A DNA stretch of 64,000 nt from Chondrilla cf. caribensis. Taxonomy: Eukaryota > Porifera > Demospongiae > Chondrillida > Chondrillidae. How positions within the stretch are numbered: the stretch's first letter is position 1; each line of letters opens with the position of its first letter. The stretch is taken from the NCBI GenBank assembly GCA_964020155.1, contig OZ026563.1, forward strand, positions 502,324 to 566,323, in the 5' to 3' direction. Of the stretch, positions 34,809-47,091 are shown in pieces. The notes beneath the pieces are model-generated. The model ran no database searches and was not told the origin of the DNA. It saw only the letters and a list, made by a program, of their open reading frames with translations. The translations under genes and the position numbers were made by a program.

Positions 34809-37800
34809 GCGAGGATGGTTTGCTCTTAATTCCAGTGTGGACAAGTGGAGAAGGTTTTGCTGGTAATTTTGGTGATCCCAGTGAATGTGACTGTTGCCTT
34901 CCTAAACCTTGTAACGAGACAAACAATGCTCAATCAACCAACTCCTACGATATACCCCGTAATATCAAGTTACTGGGCAATCAGTACTAAAACAATAAGA
35001 AACAGAACATTTACACATTAAAGGTATGTATGTATGTACGTACATGTGTATATATGGAAAATCATAGTGTGTAGATAATCATATTTCTGACACACCTACA
35101 CACACACACACATGCGCACACACACAACACACACGCGCACGTACGCACAACACACACACAGTGGTGTAGCACTCACCAATGATATTAGAAGCAGATGTGT
35201 GTTGCAAACCAATCCCAGGTTTAGGCTGCGGCTGGAGGACATAGCAAGCATACGTGATGCAACTATCACACACACACACACACACATACACACACACAGT
35301 GTGATAACATCAAGTACAAGGTTACATTACGTCCACACACACAAACCCATGTACTTACAATAACATAATCTCCACCACTAACAGTGTGTGCACAAGATAA
35401 TGGATACAAGAAGGCTGATTGGAATATCTGGTAAATATGTCATGCCCAAACACAAATCCCACTGTATGGGTCGTACTATCAATACTTATGTATATACATG
35501 TACGTACATACATGTTGTTAAATATACGTACATGCACCCACAGAATTGTCCCTAAGGTACATATGTAGACATCACCCCACATTAGCAATTAGCAGGTACC
35601 TATGCATTCTAGCCTGGAGCTCCAGCACGCACACACACACACGGAGGTATGGGATGCACCCTGTTGATGATGCCATAGGAAACCAGGCAGACGAAGCATG
35701 ACTGCGTTCCTAGCACCAGCAGCTGATGGGCACCCCTCACAGGTGTCATTACACAACAGCTGGTGTTGTTGCATCATTCACAGACCACATCAGCAATTGC
35801 AGAAACCCTACAAGTATCCACTCATTCAGGCAACAATGCAATCAGGGGTGGAGGGTAGGTCAACAGTACATTGCGGACTACTGTCGTATGCTGCGGCTGC
35901 AAGGTTTTACACACCACTGCATGCGAGTACGGCATTCTCCAAGGGTTACTATTGACGCATACATACGCATAAACATATTTATAGATATGTTCACTACTGT
36001 ATAGTATGCATTCACCTTCAGTTCCACAGACGCTGTACCAGGTACAACCTTCTTTCCATGATCTACAAAAGTGGCAAAGAACACTTGTATCACGTACGCC
36101 TAACCTCAGTGTGTGTACACAGTGTACAAATGTACATGCCACTAAAGTAGGATCATGGAAAGAAGCTGTACACTAGGGCAAATCGGCCACACTATATGTG
36201 TGTGTGTGTACGCAGATGTGTACAGAGGCTTCATTTTGATGAACAATCAACACAAATAATTTACATCAGCAAACACAAACAATACACACTATAACAGCAA
36301 ACAGTAAGTTCAAACAAAACACCGGGTCCTCTGGTGTCGTGTACTGTGTATGGGTTAAAAACACGCGCAATAATCAAATAAACAATAAATTAATACTGAA
36401 AATTGCCATAACAATCAGTGTTTGGTCAAAGAGTTTTTAGTGAGCTTGAGGTGTCTTCTTGTGTTTACCTTGCTCATCGTCACTGGAGGATGTACTGGAA
36501 CCAGAACCGGAACTGGAGGATTCATCATCGGAGTCCTCGGAGCTGCTCGAGCTACTCTCGCTCAAACGCGTGGTTTGGTTCTCAAACAGGCCAGATGTGG
36601 TCATCTCCCCTTTGCCCTTCAACTTGGTCTTGACCGTGCCACTACCCATCATCCCCTGCATGTCCTGTGGTTTGGAACATGAAGCAGTTCACACGTGGAG
36701 GAGCAAGCGAAAAGAAGTCCTCACCTGTAACCTTTTCTCTATTTCAGCTTTCTTCTTGGCCGCTTCCATTGAAGGATCCTTTCCCTTTGATGTTCCTATG
36801 AAAATAACAAAACAGTTAACACTGGCAAAGGCATACAACGTGCTCACACACTCACCACTTGGACGCTTGGGCTTTTTAAGTACAGAACTGACATATTTAT
36901 CGAGCTCCCTGAGTGTGGAAGGCTTCAGCGTTTCAAAGTCAATTTCAATTTCGTCCGGGCTGGTATCCTTCAGACTCGGTTCTCTGGACTGAATGATGTG
37001 CACCACCTTCCCTAGCTTATCTCCGGGCAGTTTGTTGATGTCCAGGCTGAGTTGTCTCTTTTCATCATATGACATGGGCTTCACATCATCATCATCACTA
37101 CTAGCATAACCACTTGGCAGTTTCTTCTTTATACCCTGAGCTGCCTGGCTTGGTCTGAAGGCAGTGCACACATAACCACAGAGTCTTTGAAGACACTAAC
37201 AGCAAGTCTCACCTTCTTGACAATGATGGCTTTTTTGTCTTTGCTTTCGGTGGCTTTGTGGCTGGCTTGAAGTCAGCATCCCCACTCTCTTTTCGCTTCT
37301 TTGGTTTGGAATTGGGAACTGATTTCTGCTTTCTCAAAGCCTGTAAATGTTCTGTGACCGTTCTTAGCTGCTGTTCTAACTTTTGAAGTTGGTTTTCTCT
37401 GTCCTCTTCTCCCTCACTGGCATCAGAGTGTTCAGAATCTCCTTCAGTACCAGATTCAGATTCAGAAGAAGCAGTTTTCTTTTCTCTTTTTTTGGCTGCA
37501 AGTGGATACAGACAAGAGTAATAGAAGTAAATAAATTGTGTATCGTAATATGACTTACCAGAAAGTGGTTTTGGTGGAGGTTCTTCTGGAAGTCTGGCAA
37601 ACCGATACTCGAATACTTCTTGTAACTTTCTCCCCATTTTGACCACATCGTGTTCAGGAGGGTTATACTTGTAGCAATTGGTGAACATGAGTCGGACGTC
37701 ACAGGCAAATTCCTGGGCAGTGGCATATTCGCGGAGCTCCATTTTTTTCTGAAAACGTAATGACCATGACAACAACACTCAGATACATATTATTGTGTAT

Positions 37801-39815
37801 TCACACACAGACACCATCATCATACCTTGACTGTACTGAGGTCCATGGGAGTCTTGATGATGGTGTGATAGTCCTTCAAGCCAAGTGTATCAGCATCCAC
37901 TGGCTGGTAGAAAGGCCAAGCGTAGGCCTGCATACACAGAGGGATCGAACATTCGGTAAAGACACACAATCACACAGCAACAAGGAATTGCCAACTACTA
38001 CACACTTGATGCTTTCTGGAATGCAACTCTTTCAATATACTTTGACAATACTTGATCTGCTCAGATAGCTTCCCCTTTTTCCTCTGAATGGTGTGCGACA
38101 CAGAATTCAACTGGTATGACTGGTATGATGTGACCTGAAATATATGAGGTAACTCACTGGAGCTGAGAGGCTGTTCTCTCCGGGAAGTTCGTGCTTGGCC
38201 TTCTTGACTTTCCGCGTGGACTCCCTTCGTTTGGGTATCCCCATCGCCATGATATGGTCTCCCAGGGGGGTGGTTGTGTCTGCCTGGCGCTTCACACCCC
38301 TTTTCGACTGTTTGTGCACGATACAAAAACTAGTGAGAACTAGCTACTGACTGTTAACGGATACCCAAGGTACCTTGATTGCAGTAGGTTGTACTACAAC
38401 TGAAGGCATTATGCTGGAAACTGATGTGGTGGTCATCACACAGGAACTTGGGGTGGACTGTCCAACAGTCTGAACGGGATTGGATGTGATACTGATGGTT
38501 TGTGTGAACAGTCCCGATGAACTCTGTTGGGCCTGGCTGAGTGTGTCTGGAGGTGAGGTTGTATCTGCCAGTGTGGTTGTTGTGACAACAGTCGGCGAGA
38601 GGCCTATAAGTGTGACTGCAATAGCAAGGGAAGCAAAGATTAGACAGGCTTCAACGAACATGTTGCAGAACCACTCACCCTTTTGCTTCCTTGGTGGCTT
38701 TTTCTTGCCTTTTTGATTAGGATCGACTTCACATTCCTCCGGGGGCATCGCTTGGAGCTTCTGCTCAAATATCTTCTCGAGAGTTTTCGCCATAAACACA
38801 ACATCCTGAGTACAAAAGATAGGTTCAGCAATACCATAAACAGAGGCAATATGCCATAAACAGCTGTAGCTAAACTCACATCCGTTGGTTTGTTGTAAAG
38901 GTAACAATTGGAAAACATTACATTGAAATCAGCAATACACTCCTTTGCACTCGTGTACTCAAAGCTCTCCAATTTTCTCTTAATAGTCCCCATATCCATT
39001 GGGTTCTTGATCACCTTGTAGTAATCCTATGTGTAAATATCAATGTCCATGCCTTATTGTTAACACAAGGTGGAGTTAACGTGACCACTTTTGCACCTCA
39101 AGTGTCACTACACTCACTGGTAAGTTCAGGGTAACAGGGTCCACTGGTTTTTGGAACGGCCAACCAAACTGGTGACGCCATAACACTCGTAACACATTAT
39201 TCTTCATATATAACAACTGATTCGTTGTCGTGTGTGTTGTGGACTTTTTTTCAGGTGGAGACTTCTAACACAAGGTACCGACATTAAACACACGGCCTAT
39301 ATATGGTATATTTTACTTGGCCGTCCACTTACAAGTGAATGTTCATATTCCTCGTACTTAGAGGTGGACTTTCTGACCCTTTTACCGAGAAGGGAAGTGT
39401 CCTGGGAGACGGTAACCGACGTAGAGGAAGAGCTTTGCGCTACCGTAGCTGTGGAAGACGCGCCATTGACTGGCTGTGAACTAGCTACGGATTGTACGCA
39501 GTTTGGTTGAGGTGGACTGTCATGTATACTTGAAACGTTTTTGACTCCTTCTGATTTTACTATTAGGCCTGGCTGGGGTAAACTCGTGCTGGAGTGAAAA
39601 AATAAAGCCTCAAGTAAAATGGTGCCAGCGGAGGAGTCTTTGTACGGGCAACAGCAAGCAACACCATTGCGTGGAAACGCTGCCTTTAACACACTTCAGA
39701 ACAATCTTCTACTCCTAACTTTACCATCGTACCATTCCGAAGGATTTGTAGAAGAGACTGAAGGCGACCCTACTCCATTTGACGGCTCCGTTACTGAGGA
39801 TTTAGTGGATTCCAT
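33935..39815 (-). CDS. BRD4: BET double-bromodomain protein (BRD4-type, long form)
   Basis: Chromatin reader that binds acetylated histones and recruits P-TEFb. Exons: 39815-39733, 39588-39333, 39264-39118, 39026-38880, 38805-38679, 38615-38374, 38307-38158, 38134-38006, 37927-37826, 37748-37559, 37495-37213, 37154-36856, 36795-36725, 36664-36469, 36062-36016, 35231-35177, 34907-34807, 34672-34577, 34475-34384, 34260-34134, 34006-33935; all in phase, 1003 residues. Bromodomain 1 about 135-240 ([31 protein letters not shown]). Then [13 protein letters not shown] (motif A), [11 protein letters not shown] (motif B), bromodomain 2 ([30 protein letters not shown]). ET domain ([39 protein letters not shown]). 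Ser/Asp-rich stretch. The long tail is a charged coiled coil ending [19 protein letters not shown], matching the P-TEFb-binding C-terminal motif of long BRD4. Reading through exon 14 gives a short form (stop at 36437, about 817 residues). Confidence 0.95.
34040..34109. repeat. (CA)n microsatellite in the last BET intron
   Basis: TG on the sense strand, between the exons ending at 34134 and starting at 34006. Confidence 0.9.
34698..34806. repeat. (CA)n microsatellite forming a BET splice donor
   Basis: On the sense strand (TG)n starts exactly after CAG at the end of the exon bounded at 34807. One AAATACAAA interruption lies in the middle. Confidence 0.9.
36040..36173. repeat. Inverted partial copy of a small BET exon
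   Basis: ATCATGGAAAGAAG plus a few more bases of the 47-base exon at 36062-36016 recurs in opposite orientation at about 36153-36173. The two could pair in the pre-mRNA. Confidence 0.6.
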
Positions 39816-39869
39816 TCAAAGAGTTCCCCCTGCCAAGAAGAAGCGTTCCACGAGCCGGTCAGGCGGCCC

Positions 39870-39877
39870 CTTATATA
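39870..39877 (-). promoter_or_regulatory. TATA box of the BET gene
   Basis: TATATAAG on the minus strand, 55 bases upstream of the start codon, followed by a GC-rich segment. This would put transcription start near 39845. Confidence 0.5.
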
Positions 39878-40486
39878 CGTACTGTCCGCCCCCATCGGAA
39901 GTCATATGACCAGCTGTAAGCCGATTGGACGAGGGCCAACCTGAATAGGCTACGTCATTACCGTAAATTTCTCATTACTAGTAGGAAATTTCACAACCCA
40001 TTGACCACAGTTAGTACTGCATGACAGACGCCCACTCACACACGCTAAATTTGGGCATATCGAAAACCACAGAACATTCTAGTTTTCGGCCTAAGCGACG
40101 CCTGTCCTATCTCAGCCAAGCATTACTGACATTATTCTAGTCATCATGCAACAAGATATCCTTCATCAGTGATCTGTATGTCAATAATCCCACGAACACT
40201 ACCACTTATGAAAGCACTTTTATATCCTCGAATCATTTCGAAACTATCTTCAACGACTAAAAATAGTGATGCACTATACATCGGAGACCCCTTCGGTTGC
40301 TGTAGAACTGCATCGTCCGCTTATTGGGATTCCACCGTATTCGGCTAGAAAGGAATACCATTTGACCACTCGGCTTCCCTGTAGAAAGTCAAACATAATT
40401 GTGAGTAATATGAAAACAAATACCATCAGCAACTAACAATAAAAGCTTCCAGAAGGCCTTTATACATCTCTCGGTAGCCGTACGAA

Positions 40487-40759
40487 ATGACACAAAGCTT
40501 GCCATTAGGCGCACACATCACAGCTCTCAGCCGAAAATTTGAATCGGCGGGAAATTGTCCCGAGGTTTCATATCTGAACAGTGGTGATGGTTGTGTCCCA
40601 TCTAAGAAATTTCACCGAAAAAAGGAGACTTCGGTTGACGAAAACACCGCTCCTGTTCGGAGGACCTGCAACCGAACAAGCTACAAGGACGGTCCGTCCA
40701 GTTCGAGAACTCATCCCTTATTAGGAACAGGAAGTGACACACCTTTATTCCTGCAATGA
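40487..40759 (+). CDS. Doubtful small ORF in the BET/TCF spacer
   Basis: ATG-initiated frame of 90 residues, basic and Ser/Thr-rich, with no domain, signal peptide or membrane segment. No splice partner is obvious. It may be chance, or an untranslated first exon region of TCF/LEF. Function unknown. Confidence 0.15.
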   Translation: MTQSLPLGAHITALSRKFESAGNCPEVSYLNSGDGCVPSKKFHRKKETSVDENTAPVRRTCNRTSYKDGPSSSRTHPLLGTGSDTPLFLQ

Positions 40760-41085
40760 ATATCATTTAGTCGAAACCACAAAATCAGTCACGGTGCCAT
40801 TGACACTTCAAAAGATCAAACGACTAGGCGAGTTCATTTCTCTTTGATTTTCACCGCAGTTACTATTAGAAAGGAGTTCCTGTGGATGTTACCTTCCCTT
40901 TAGTCCCGAGTTTGATTGCAGCCTTGCTCCACGATTCTACACTATAAAACTTCAGTGAAATGTAAGTCTTGGACGGGCATTCGACTGGGAGAGCTCGAAT
41001 AGCGATTCTTTGATAGTCTTTGAGGATCCCTTATTGTGGTTTCACGATCCTTCATTCCAGTGTTAGATTTTGACCGAAACGTAAA

Positions 41086-42113
41086 ATGTCTGGATTGGGG
41101 ACAGCTACTACCCAAGAGCTCGGAGCAGACGACGAAGTGAAGGAGTATCAAGAAGAAGAAGATATTAACGAAGTCGATGAAAGCTTGAATGATATCAAAT
41201 CTGAATTGGAACAGCACGCAGAAACATACAAAAGCAAAGTGAGACGCTAAGTTTACAATTCGGCCTCTTGCGAGCTTTTTTTATGCAGCTGTGCTCTCTG
41301 TATCTTTCCCGCAGACTGCGGTACATTCGCCACCTGCTAATGTTGGTGAGTGTTCCTGTCCCATCCTGTGTGTGTGTTACTGTACGTGTACGTGTATCTG
41401 CTTGTCACGTTCGTATGTCAAAGTGCGTCTTAAGTTGATCGAGTCTTCTTTGTTTTGACCCAGTTGCAACCACGCGCGCCGTCCAAGCAAGCCAGCAAAC
41501 GTTCGTTCTCGGACAGGTACGTAACACGCAGCCGTAACCCGGGGTCGTGACCTGTTATTTGTGATGCGGTCGCCACTCCTTTGAGGCGGCGTTACATCAA
41601 AGGGGATGAGATCCAAACAATTCCTTTGATTTCGCGGACATCAAAGGTGGATCTCATTCGCACCTTTATCCAACATGTTTCAGACTGGTTTATATGCAAC
41701 TTAATCTCCTAGGATGTTGCTGGGAGTATTCTAATTGTTGTGACTTGTCTCCACCCATTATTTGTGCTGACCATCCACACATGAGATCAAAGAAAACATT
41801 GTCTTTGTTCTTAAACATAAAAATCTGTTTTCAATCTTTGAAACTAACCGTCATTGTCATTGGTGATAGTTCTGATTGCAGGTGTATCACCTGCTTGTTG
41901 CCATCTATATAATCGTCAATGCCAATATCAAATATTACTTGTTTTGACTATGTTCCTGCAGGTTAACAGTGCCCTGATTCCCGGGAGACTACCTGTGTTT
42001 GGAACGCCTCAGGCACTGGATCCCAGCAAGAGGATGTTGCCAATGGCCCAGGTCTACACAATACCTGGACTACAGAGCATGCCTGTGAAGATGGAAGCCA
42101 TCCCTACTAGTAA

Positions 42114-42173
<60 letters not shown>

Positions 42174-43436
42174 TTCACATACATGGTATACACATTTACG
42201 GTACAGTCACATAACTAGTTTTTAAACCGTACACCAGATGTAATTTTTATGAGCTACTTTTCATGAGCAGTAGTTATGGTAGTGGTAGGCTCTTTGCGTG
42301 GCGATGTCAATGTGAAGCATTAGTTTTGTTTTGTTGAGCAGTTGGTCTCTAATGTGTTGGGTGGTAACTTGAGAAAGAGTAAGTTTAACGTGTAACACGA
42401 TTCCTCAGTGGTAGACCCATTGCAGCCGTTTATAACTTGCGGTTTGTATAGATAGTGAATTTACATTCTTCTGTTATCTTTCCATGTGTGTGTATTGTGC
42501 TGGTTTGACCCCACCTTCCTCTATGTTGCAGCTCGTACTGCGTGTCCTCATCGAGTGCAGTGTACCCTAGCTATCCTGCTGGCATACCTGTTGTGCCCAC
42601 AACACCAGGGTACCCGTATGTCCTGGGAAATCCCTATGTCTCCGTCCAACTCCAGCAACAGGTACGTACACAACAAAACAGGACGTTAGGGACTAGTTTC
42701 TACATGCCCCCATGGGACCAGACTGGGTGTCTTTATGACTCTTTGATTTGTGCTCTTTAGATGTTGAATAACCAGAGCGGTGTCATGGCAGGTGTGCATG
42801 GGATGGTCCCTAGCAACCAGCCGGCTCCGGAGAAGAAGAAACCCCATGTGAAAAAGCCCCTCAACGCTTTCATGCTCTTCATGCGAGAGAAGAGAGCTGA
42901 AGTTATGAAGGAGTGCTCCTTGAAGGAAAGTGCTGCTATCAACCAGATCCTTGGGAAGAAGGTGGGCCTGGCATTGTGCGTGTCAGTATATTGTTTGTTG
43001 TGTTGCAAATGCATGCATTGAATACAGACGAGCTTATTTAATAACGGGTTCAACCCAAAGTGAATGTTAATTGCTATTACCATGCAATGGCTTCAATAGC
43101 ATGATTGTCAGTAATCTGGCTTTGGACTGACTACGCTTAGGACTATTGGGAGTGTGTGTTTTGTGGGCTGGTATTTATGGTGCACTGTATGGCTTCTCTC
43201 TTGTCCGGTAGTGGCATGCTCTCACCAAGGAAGAGCAGGAGAAGTACTATGAGCTGGCTCGACAAGAGAGGGCCAAACATTTGCAGCTGTATCCTGGATG
43301 GAGTGCCAGGGACAACTATGCCATCCACAAGAAGCGAAAGAGAAGAAAGCCAATGAAAGAGGAAGAAGTTGGTGAGTGTTCTGTGAATTCACAAGCACAA
43401 CACACACACACACACACATGCACACGCACACACACA

Positions 43437-43528
<92 letters not shown>

Positions 43529-44413
43529 CACAAACTTTGATGATATGTGCTTCACATCACATCGCACCAGTCACGTGTGGCAGCAGTTCTTAATTGGGCA
43601 TGCATTGAAGGCTGTTTGTAGTTAGTTACTGTGTTCACAGTTCACGGGTCATTTGTTTTACAGAAATCGATCCCAACGCCAAGAAATGTAGAGCCAGGTA
43701 TGGCATGGAGCAACAGCACATGTGGTGTCAACCGTGCAGGTAAACAAGAATACTCATTTATCCGTCCCAAGCACCTCTCAGGGAGTCCTCCAGATCATGT
43801 GGTGCCCTGTTCACAGTAGTCTGTGTGTCACCGTATTCTATAGTCACACATTCCACGTACAGTGAGACCTGTATATAAAGACCACTCAAGGGACCAGGAA
43901 AGGTGGTGGTCTAGTTGGGAATGATGGCTGATGGTCTTTATACAGAGGTGCTTCACTATAGTAGAGTTGACATAGTGGATAGTACAAAAGTGGTCATTTA
44001 GGACAGGTGGTCTTTGTGGAGAGGTGGTCTTTATAACAGGTTCAACTTCATATACAACTGGCTTATTGCCTGTTATTGGATTTCACTTATTTGCTCCTGG
44101 ATGGTCACCATTACCATTTCATCACACTCCTGTTTGACTGTGAAATGATTCTCTGTTTTGTCTCAGAAGAAAGAAGCGATGTGCTCGTTATGGAGAGGGG
44201 GAAGGTGAAGATGACGACGACTGTGAACTGGCTGACAGCCACTCAGAGCAGAACAAGATCAATAACAAGAGTGTACCTCTCGAGCCTCTGTCCGTCTCCC
44301 AGGGAGCCCCCCAGGGAGCTCCCCAGCCTAACGGGACCACTCTCAGCGTGTCGCCTGATGCACACTCCGACCCACCCTCGAACTCTCAGGGTCTTGTCCC
44401 CATAGCAACATAG
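41086..44413 (+). CDS. TCF7L2: TCF/LEF transcription factor with HMG box and C-clamp
   Basis: Nuclear effector of Wnt/beta-catenin signalling. Exons: 41086-41238, 41315-41345, 41464-41516, 41962-42116, 42532-42661, 42761-42961, 43212-43371, 43664-43739, 44167-44413; all in phase, 401 residues. The N-terminus has the beta-catenin-binding signature ([15 protein letters not shown]). The middle is Pro/Tyr/Val-rich. The HMG box at about 205-275 reads [20 protein letters not shown] and then [20 protein letters not shown] and [20 protein letters not shown], including the basic tail. A C-clamp follows across the last two junctions: [20 protein letters not shown] then [11 protein letters not shown], with all four cysteines. 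The C-terminus is acidic then Ser/Pro-rich; no CtBP motif was seen. The single invertebrate-type gene corresponds to vertebrate TCF7/TCF7L1/TCF7L2/LEF1, so the symbol is only nearest-family. Confidence 0.93.
42115..42170. repeat. (TG)n microsatellite forming a TCF/LEF splice donor
   Basis: The tract begins at the end of exon 4 (42116), so the first GT of the repeat is the donor. Confidence 0.9.
43398..43526. repeat. (CA)n microsatellite, TCF/LEF intron 7
   Basis: CA tract on the sense strand, 27 bases after the exon 7 donor, with a few AAACA interruptions. Confidence 0.9.
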
Positions 44414-45902
44414 ACTAATACTGTTTTCCTGCATGTGAAATGACTATAATGTTCTTGTAGTAATGTTTTGACTGTAATTGTGAATTGCTCTTCATTCCCC
44501 AGCCAATTCCACTTGACTCGAACGTTTCAATCTTATGTTTTCGTTTTCTGACACAAATTTGGCCAGTATAAAAAACTTGTGTATCAACTTACTAGTCACT
44601 TGATTGATTTAATTAATGCAATCCCTTTTGAGAACAGAGGCTGTTGTGCTGTGATGCGTATGTGACTTGCATTAATTCGATTGAGAATCCCAATATGACT
44701 TAAGTGAAATGCATTGTGTCCCAGTGGCACCAACGCTGTGTATTGCATTGCTGGAATGCCATTTATAGGAAATGACTGTAATGAGACAGGAAGTGGTTTG
44801 TTGTTTCCCATAGTAACCGTTGCCATGGTAATTCATTATCAGACACAATGTTCAATGTAGAATACAGTGTTGCGATTTCTTCAGTGTTACATTTATGAGT
44901 TTACGACTTGGGACCTTTGATATACTTCATGAATTTGACCTCATTCATGGCACTTTTACATACATAAACAAATAGGACTATCATCTGTTCCCTCAAGGGT
45001 TTCTATACAGCATAGCGTGATATTATTCTGATATCAAAACAAATTTCTCATTGCCTCCTTATAGCAGCATTCCCATGTAGTGGTGTAGTAGTTGTAGTTG
45101 TAGTGGGAAATGTGGTTGTTTACACACAATTACAAGGTGCATACACGACCACATGCTCCTAATCCTCAACAGTTGGTAGGTACAGAACACAGCTCAAACA
45201 TCACTGTAAACAGACTCAATGCGATTAATAGAGCATTCTTGTACAAATATTGTGATAGCCGTGGGTGTTTGGATGTGACCATGATCACCGCATGCGTAAA
45301 AAAAAGCTCAAACTTCGTAGTGGTTTCCATCTTGTGTGCTCATTTATAGCATGCATGTGCATGCGAGTGTACTGCAGGCATGCTGTGTGAATGCAGTACA
45401 CATCGTGAATGTTTGGAGATGGTGTGGGGAATTCCCTATGATGTTTATTTACAGACAATGGGCTGCAGTGACCACAACAAACACCCATACAAGGGCATTC
45501 ACTGTTGCCTAAGAGTTGTATTTGTCATTGTTGGAAGCACCTGGGTGGACTCTGTACCCAGTCTATCTGTTCTACTTTAGCATACACAAGCTTGCACTCT
45601 CGAATAGGAACCATGTGTGTGTGTGCTGACAGTGAAGAGCCAAGAACTCCTCCTAAACCACACCTTCAGCAGTGGGATCTACGTGATCTACATATGTATG
45701 TGAATGGGCAGGGCACCACCAGGGCACCAGGGCATGTACTTTATGTATGTACAGTATAAACATGTACTGATTATAACATCGATAAGAAGCATCAACGGAG
45801 GGCGGTACAGCAATAACTGTGAGAAGTAATGATACATACATACAAAGGGTGCTTTATCATAACAAAACAAAAAAGACATCTGACAAGCTCATATTATAGT
45901 CT
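44414..45902. other. Convergent 3' region of the TCF/LEF and bHLH genes
   Basis: About 1.5 kb with no recognised exon. It contains the TCF/LEF 3' UTR and short AT-rich stretches. Minor open frames (for example 44596-44826 on the minus strand) show no protein features. Confidence 0.4.
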
Positions 45903-47048
45903 CTATGGTTCACTGGTGTTTTCTAAGCTTTTTCTGCTCTTCTGAGCATCTTCTGTTTTATCTTGAGACACTGATCCTGGTAGTCCCCATTCTCTGCGTT
46001 CCTCTTCTGGGGTCTGCCCAGTTCTCCCTGCTAAATAGCCCTCCTGTAACCCCATTAGCATACTGGTGTGGTCAACGTCCTTTGACGGGTTGTGGACACC
46101 ACTGCGGGACACATCGGACTGGAGGGATTGGAGGTTGAGTTGGTCTATCTCTGACGTTTCTTGACTCACGGAATGCATAGCACGTGAAGGAATGTCTCCT
46201 TCGTCCTCACTTTTACTCGGGACCTGGTGCTGCTGCAATAGCTGCAGAAGTGTGGCAAGTTGGTGCACGTTCAGTTTTTGGCTCATACCGTCACTGGTGA
46301 GGTGTTGAGCAATGAGCAACTGGAGGTTCTGCAGCTGCTGGATCTGTTGTTGCACTTGAGGGTCAGGAGTGCTCCCCTCACATTGCTGCACCAGTTGCTG
46401 CTGCTGTTGTTGTAGCATCATAATTGCTTGCAAGTGTTGCTGGATTTGGTTCTGCTGCTGTGAAGTGTCTGCGGCAGTCGGAGTCTTGATAGCAGCTGCC
46501 GATCTCAGAATCTGCTGTGTCTGTGATCCCTGACCAGACATAGATGTCTGCAGCTGTTGCAACAAAATCTGGCGGTAGACAGGATCAACGGGGCCTTCTT
46601 CCGAAGCAGTGGAAACTTGATGCAAGCTACTTGTACTGTTGGGAGATTGTAAGTTTTGAGACATTTGTGGCGAGCCGAGGCTCTGAAGATGCAGGAGAAG
46701 ACTATTGATGAACTGGTCCAACCCGTTCGGACCTGAATATAACAGTTTGTTCTGGATCACCCAAGCAGTGAGCTCGTTTGCCCATTCGCGCTGTGCCATC
46801 AGCAAATCCAGATCTGTAGAGCCCGAAAGAACAGAGTGTAATCCAAAATTTGGCAAAATTCCCTCATACAGAGAACTACACAGTAAAATATACGAGTGGA
46901 CATAGTGGGGCCTGGTTTATCTGATCATGCTAGTAAACTCAGTGTTGGGTGATGGTACGTTGTCCATGATTTGGTGGAGGTACGTAAATCACAAAGCAGT
47001 GCTGGATGAATGAATGTTGTGTGAACCATGTGTGACTGTACTTGCATG

Positions 47049-47091
<43 letters not shown>

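Larger units (their letters stand above)
39816..41085. promoter_or_regulatory. Divergent region between the BET and TCF/LEF genes
   Basis: About 1.27 kb containing both promoters. Seen: the BET TATA box, an inverted CCAAT (ATTGG) near 39923, TACGTCA at 39951-39957, and one plus-strand open frame at 40487-40759 without recognisable features. Confidence 0.45.

Noticed and set aside
39619..39909. 96-residue plus-strand ORF
   Set aside because: It lies antisense to exon 1, the promoter and the TATA box of the BET gene, whose exon 1 joins exon 2 in phase; the ORF has no family features.
40942..41217. 91-residue minus-strand ORF
   Set aside because: Antisense to the first TCF/LEF coding exon, which carries the beta-catenin-binding signature.
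44596..44826. 76-residue minus-strand ORF
   Set aside because: Low-complexity composition, no homologous pattern, located in the TCF/LEF 3' region.
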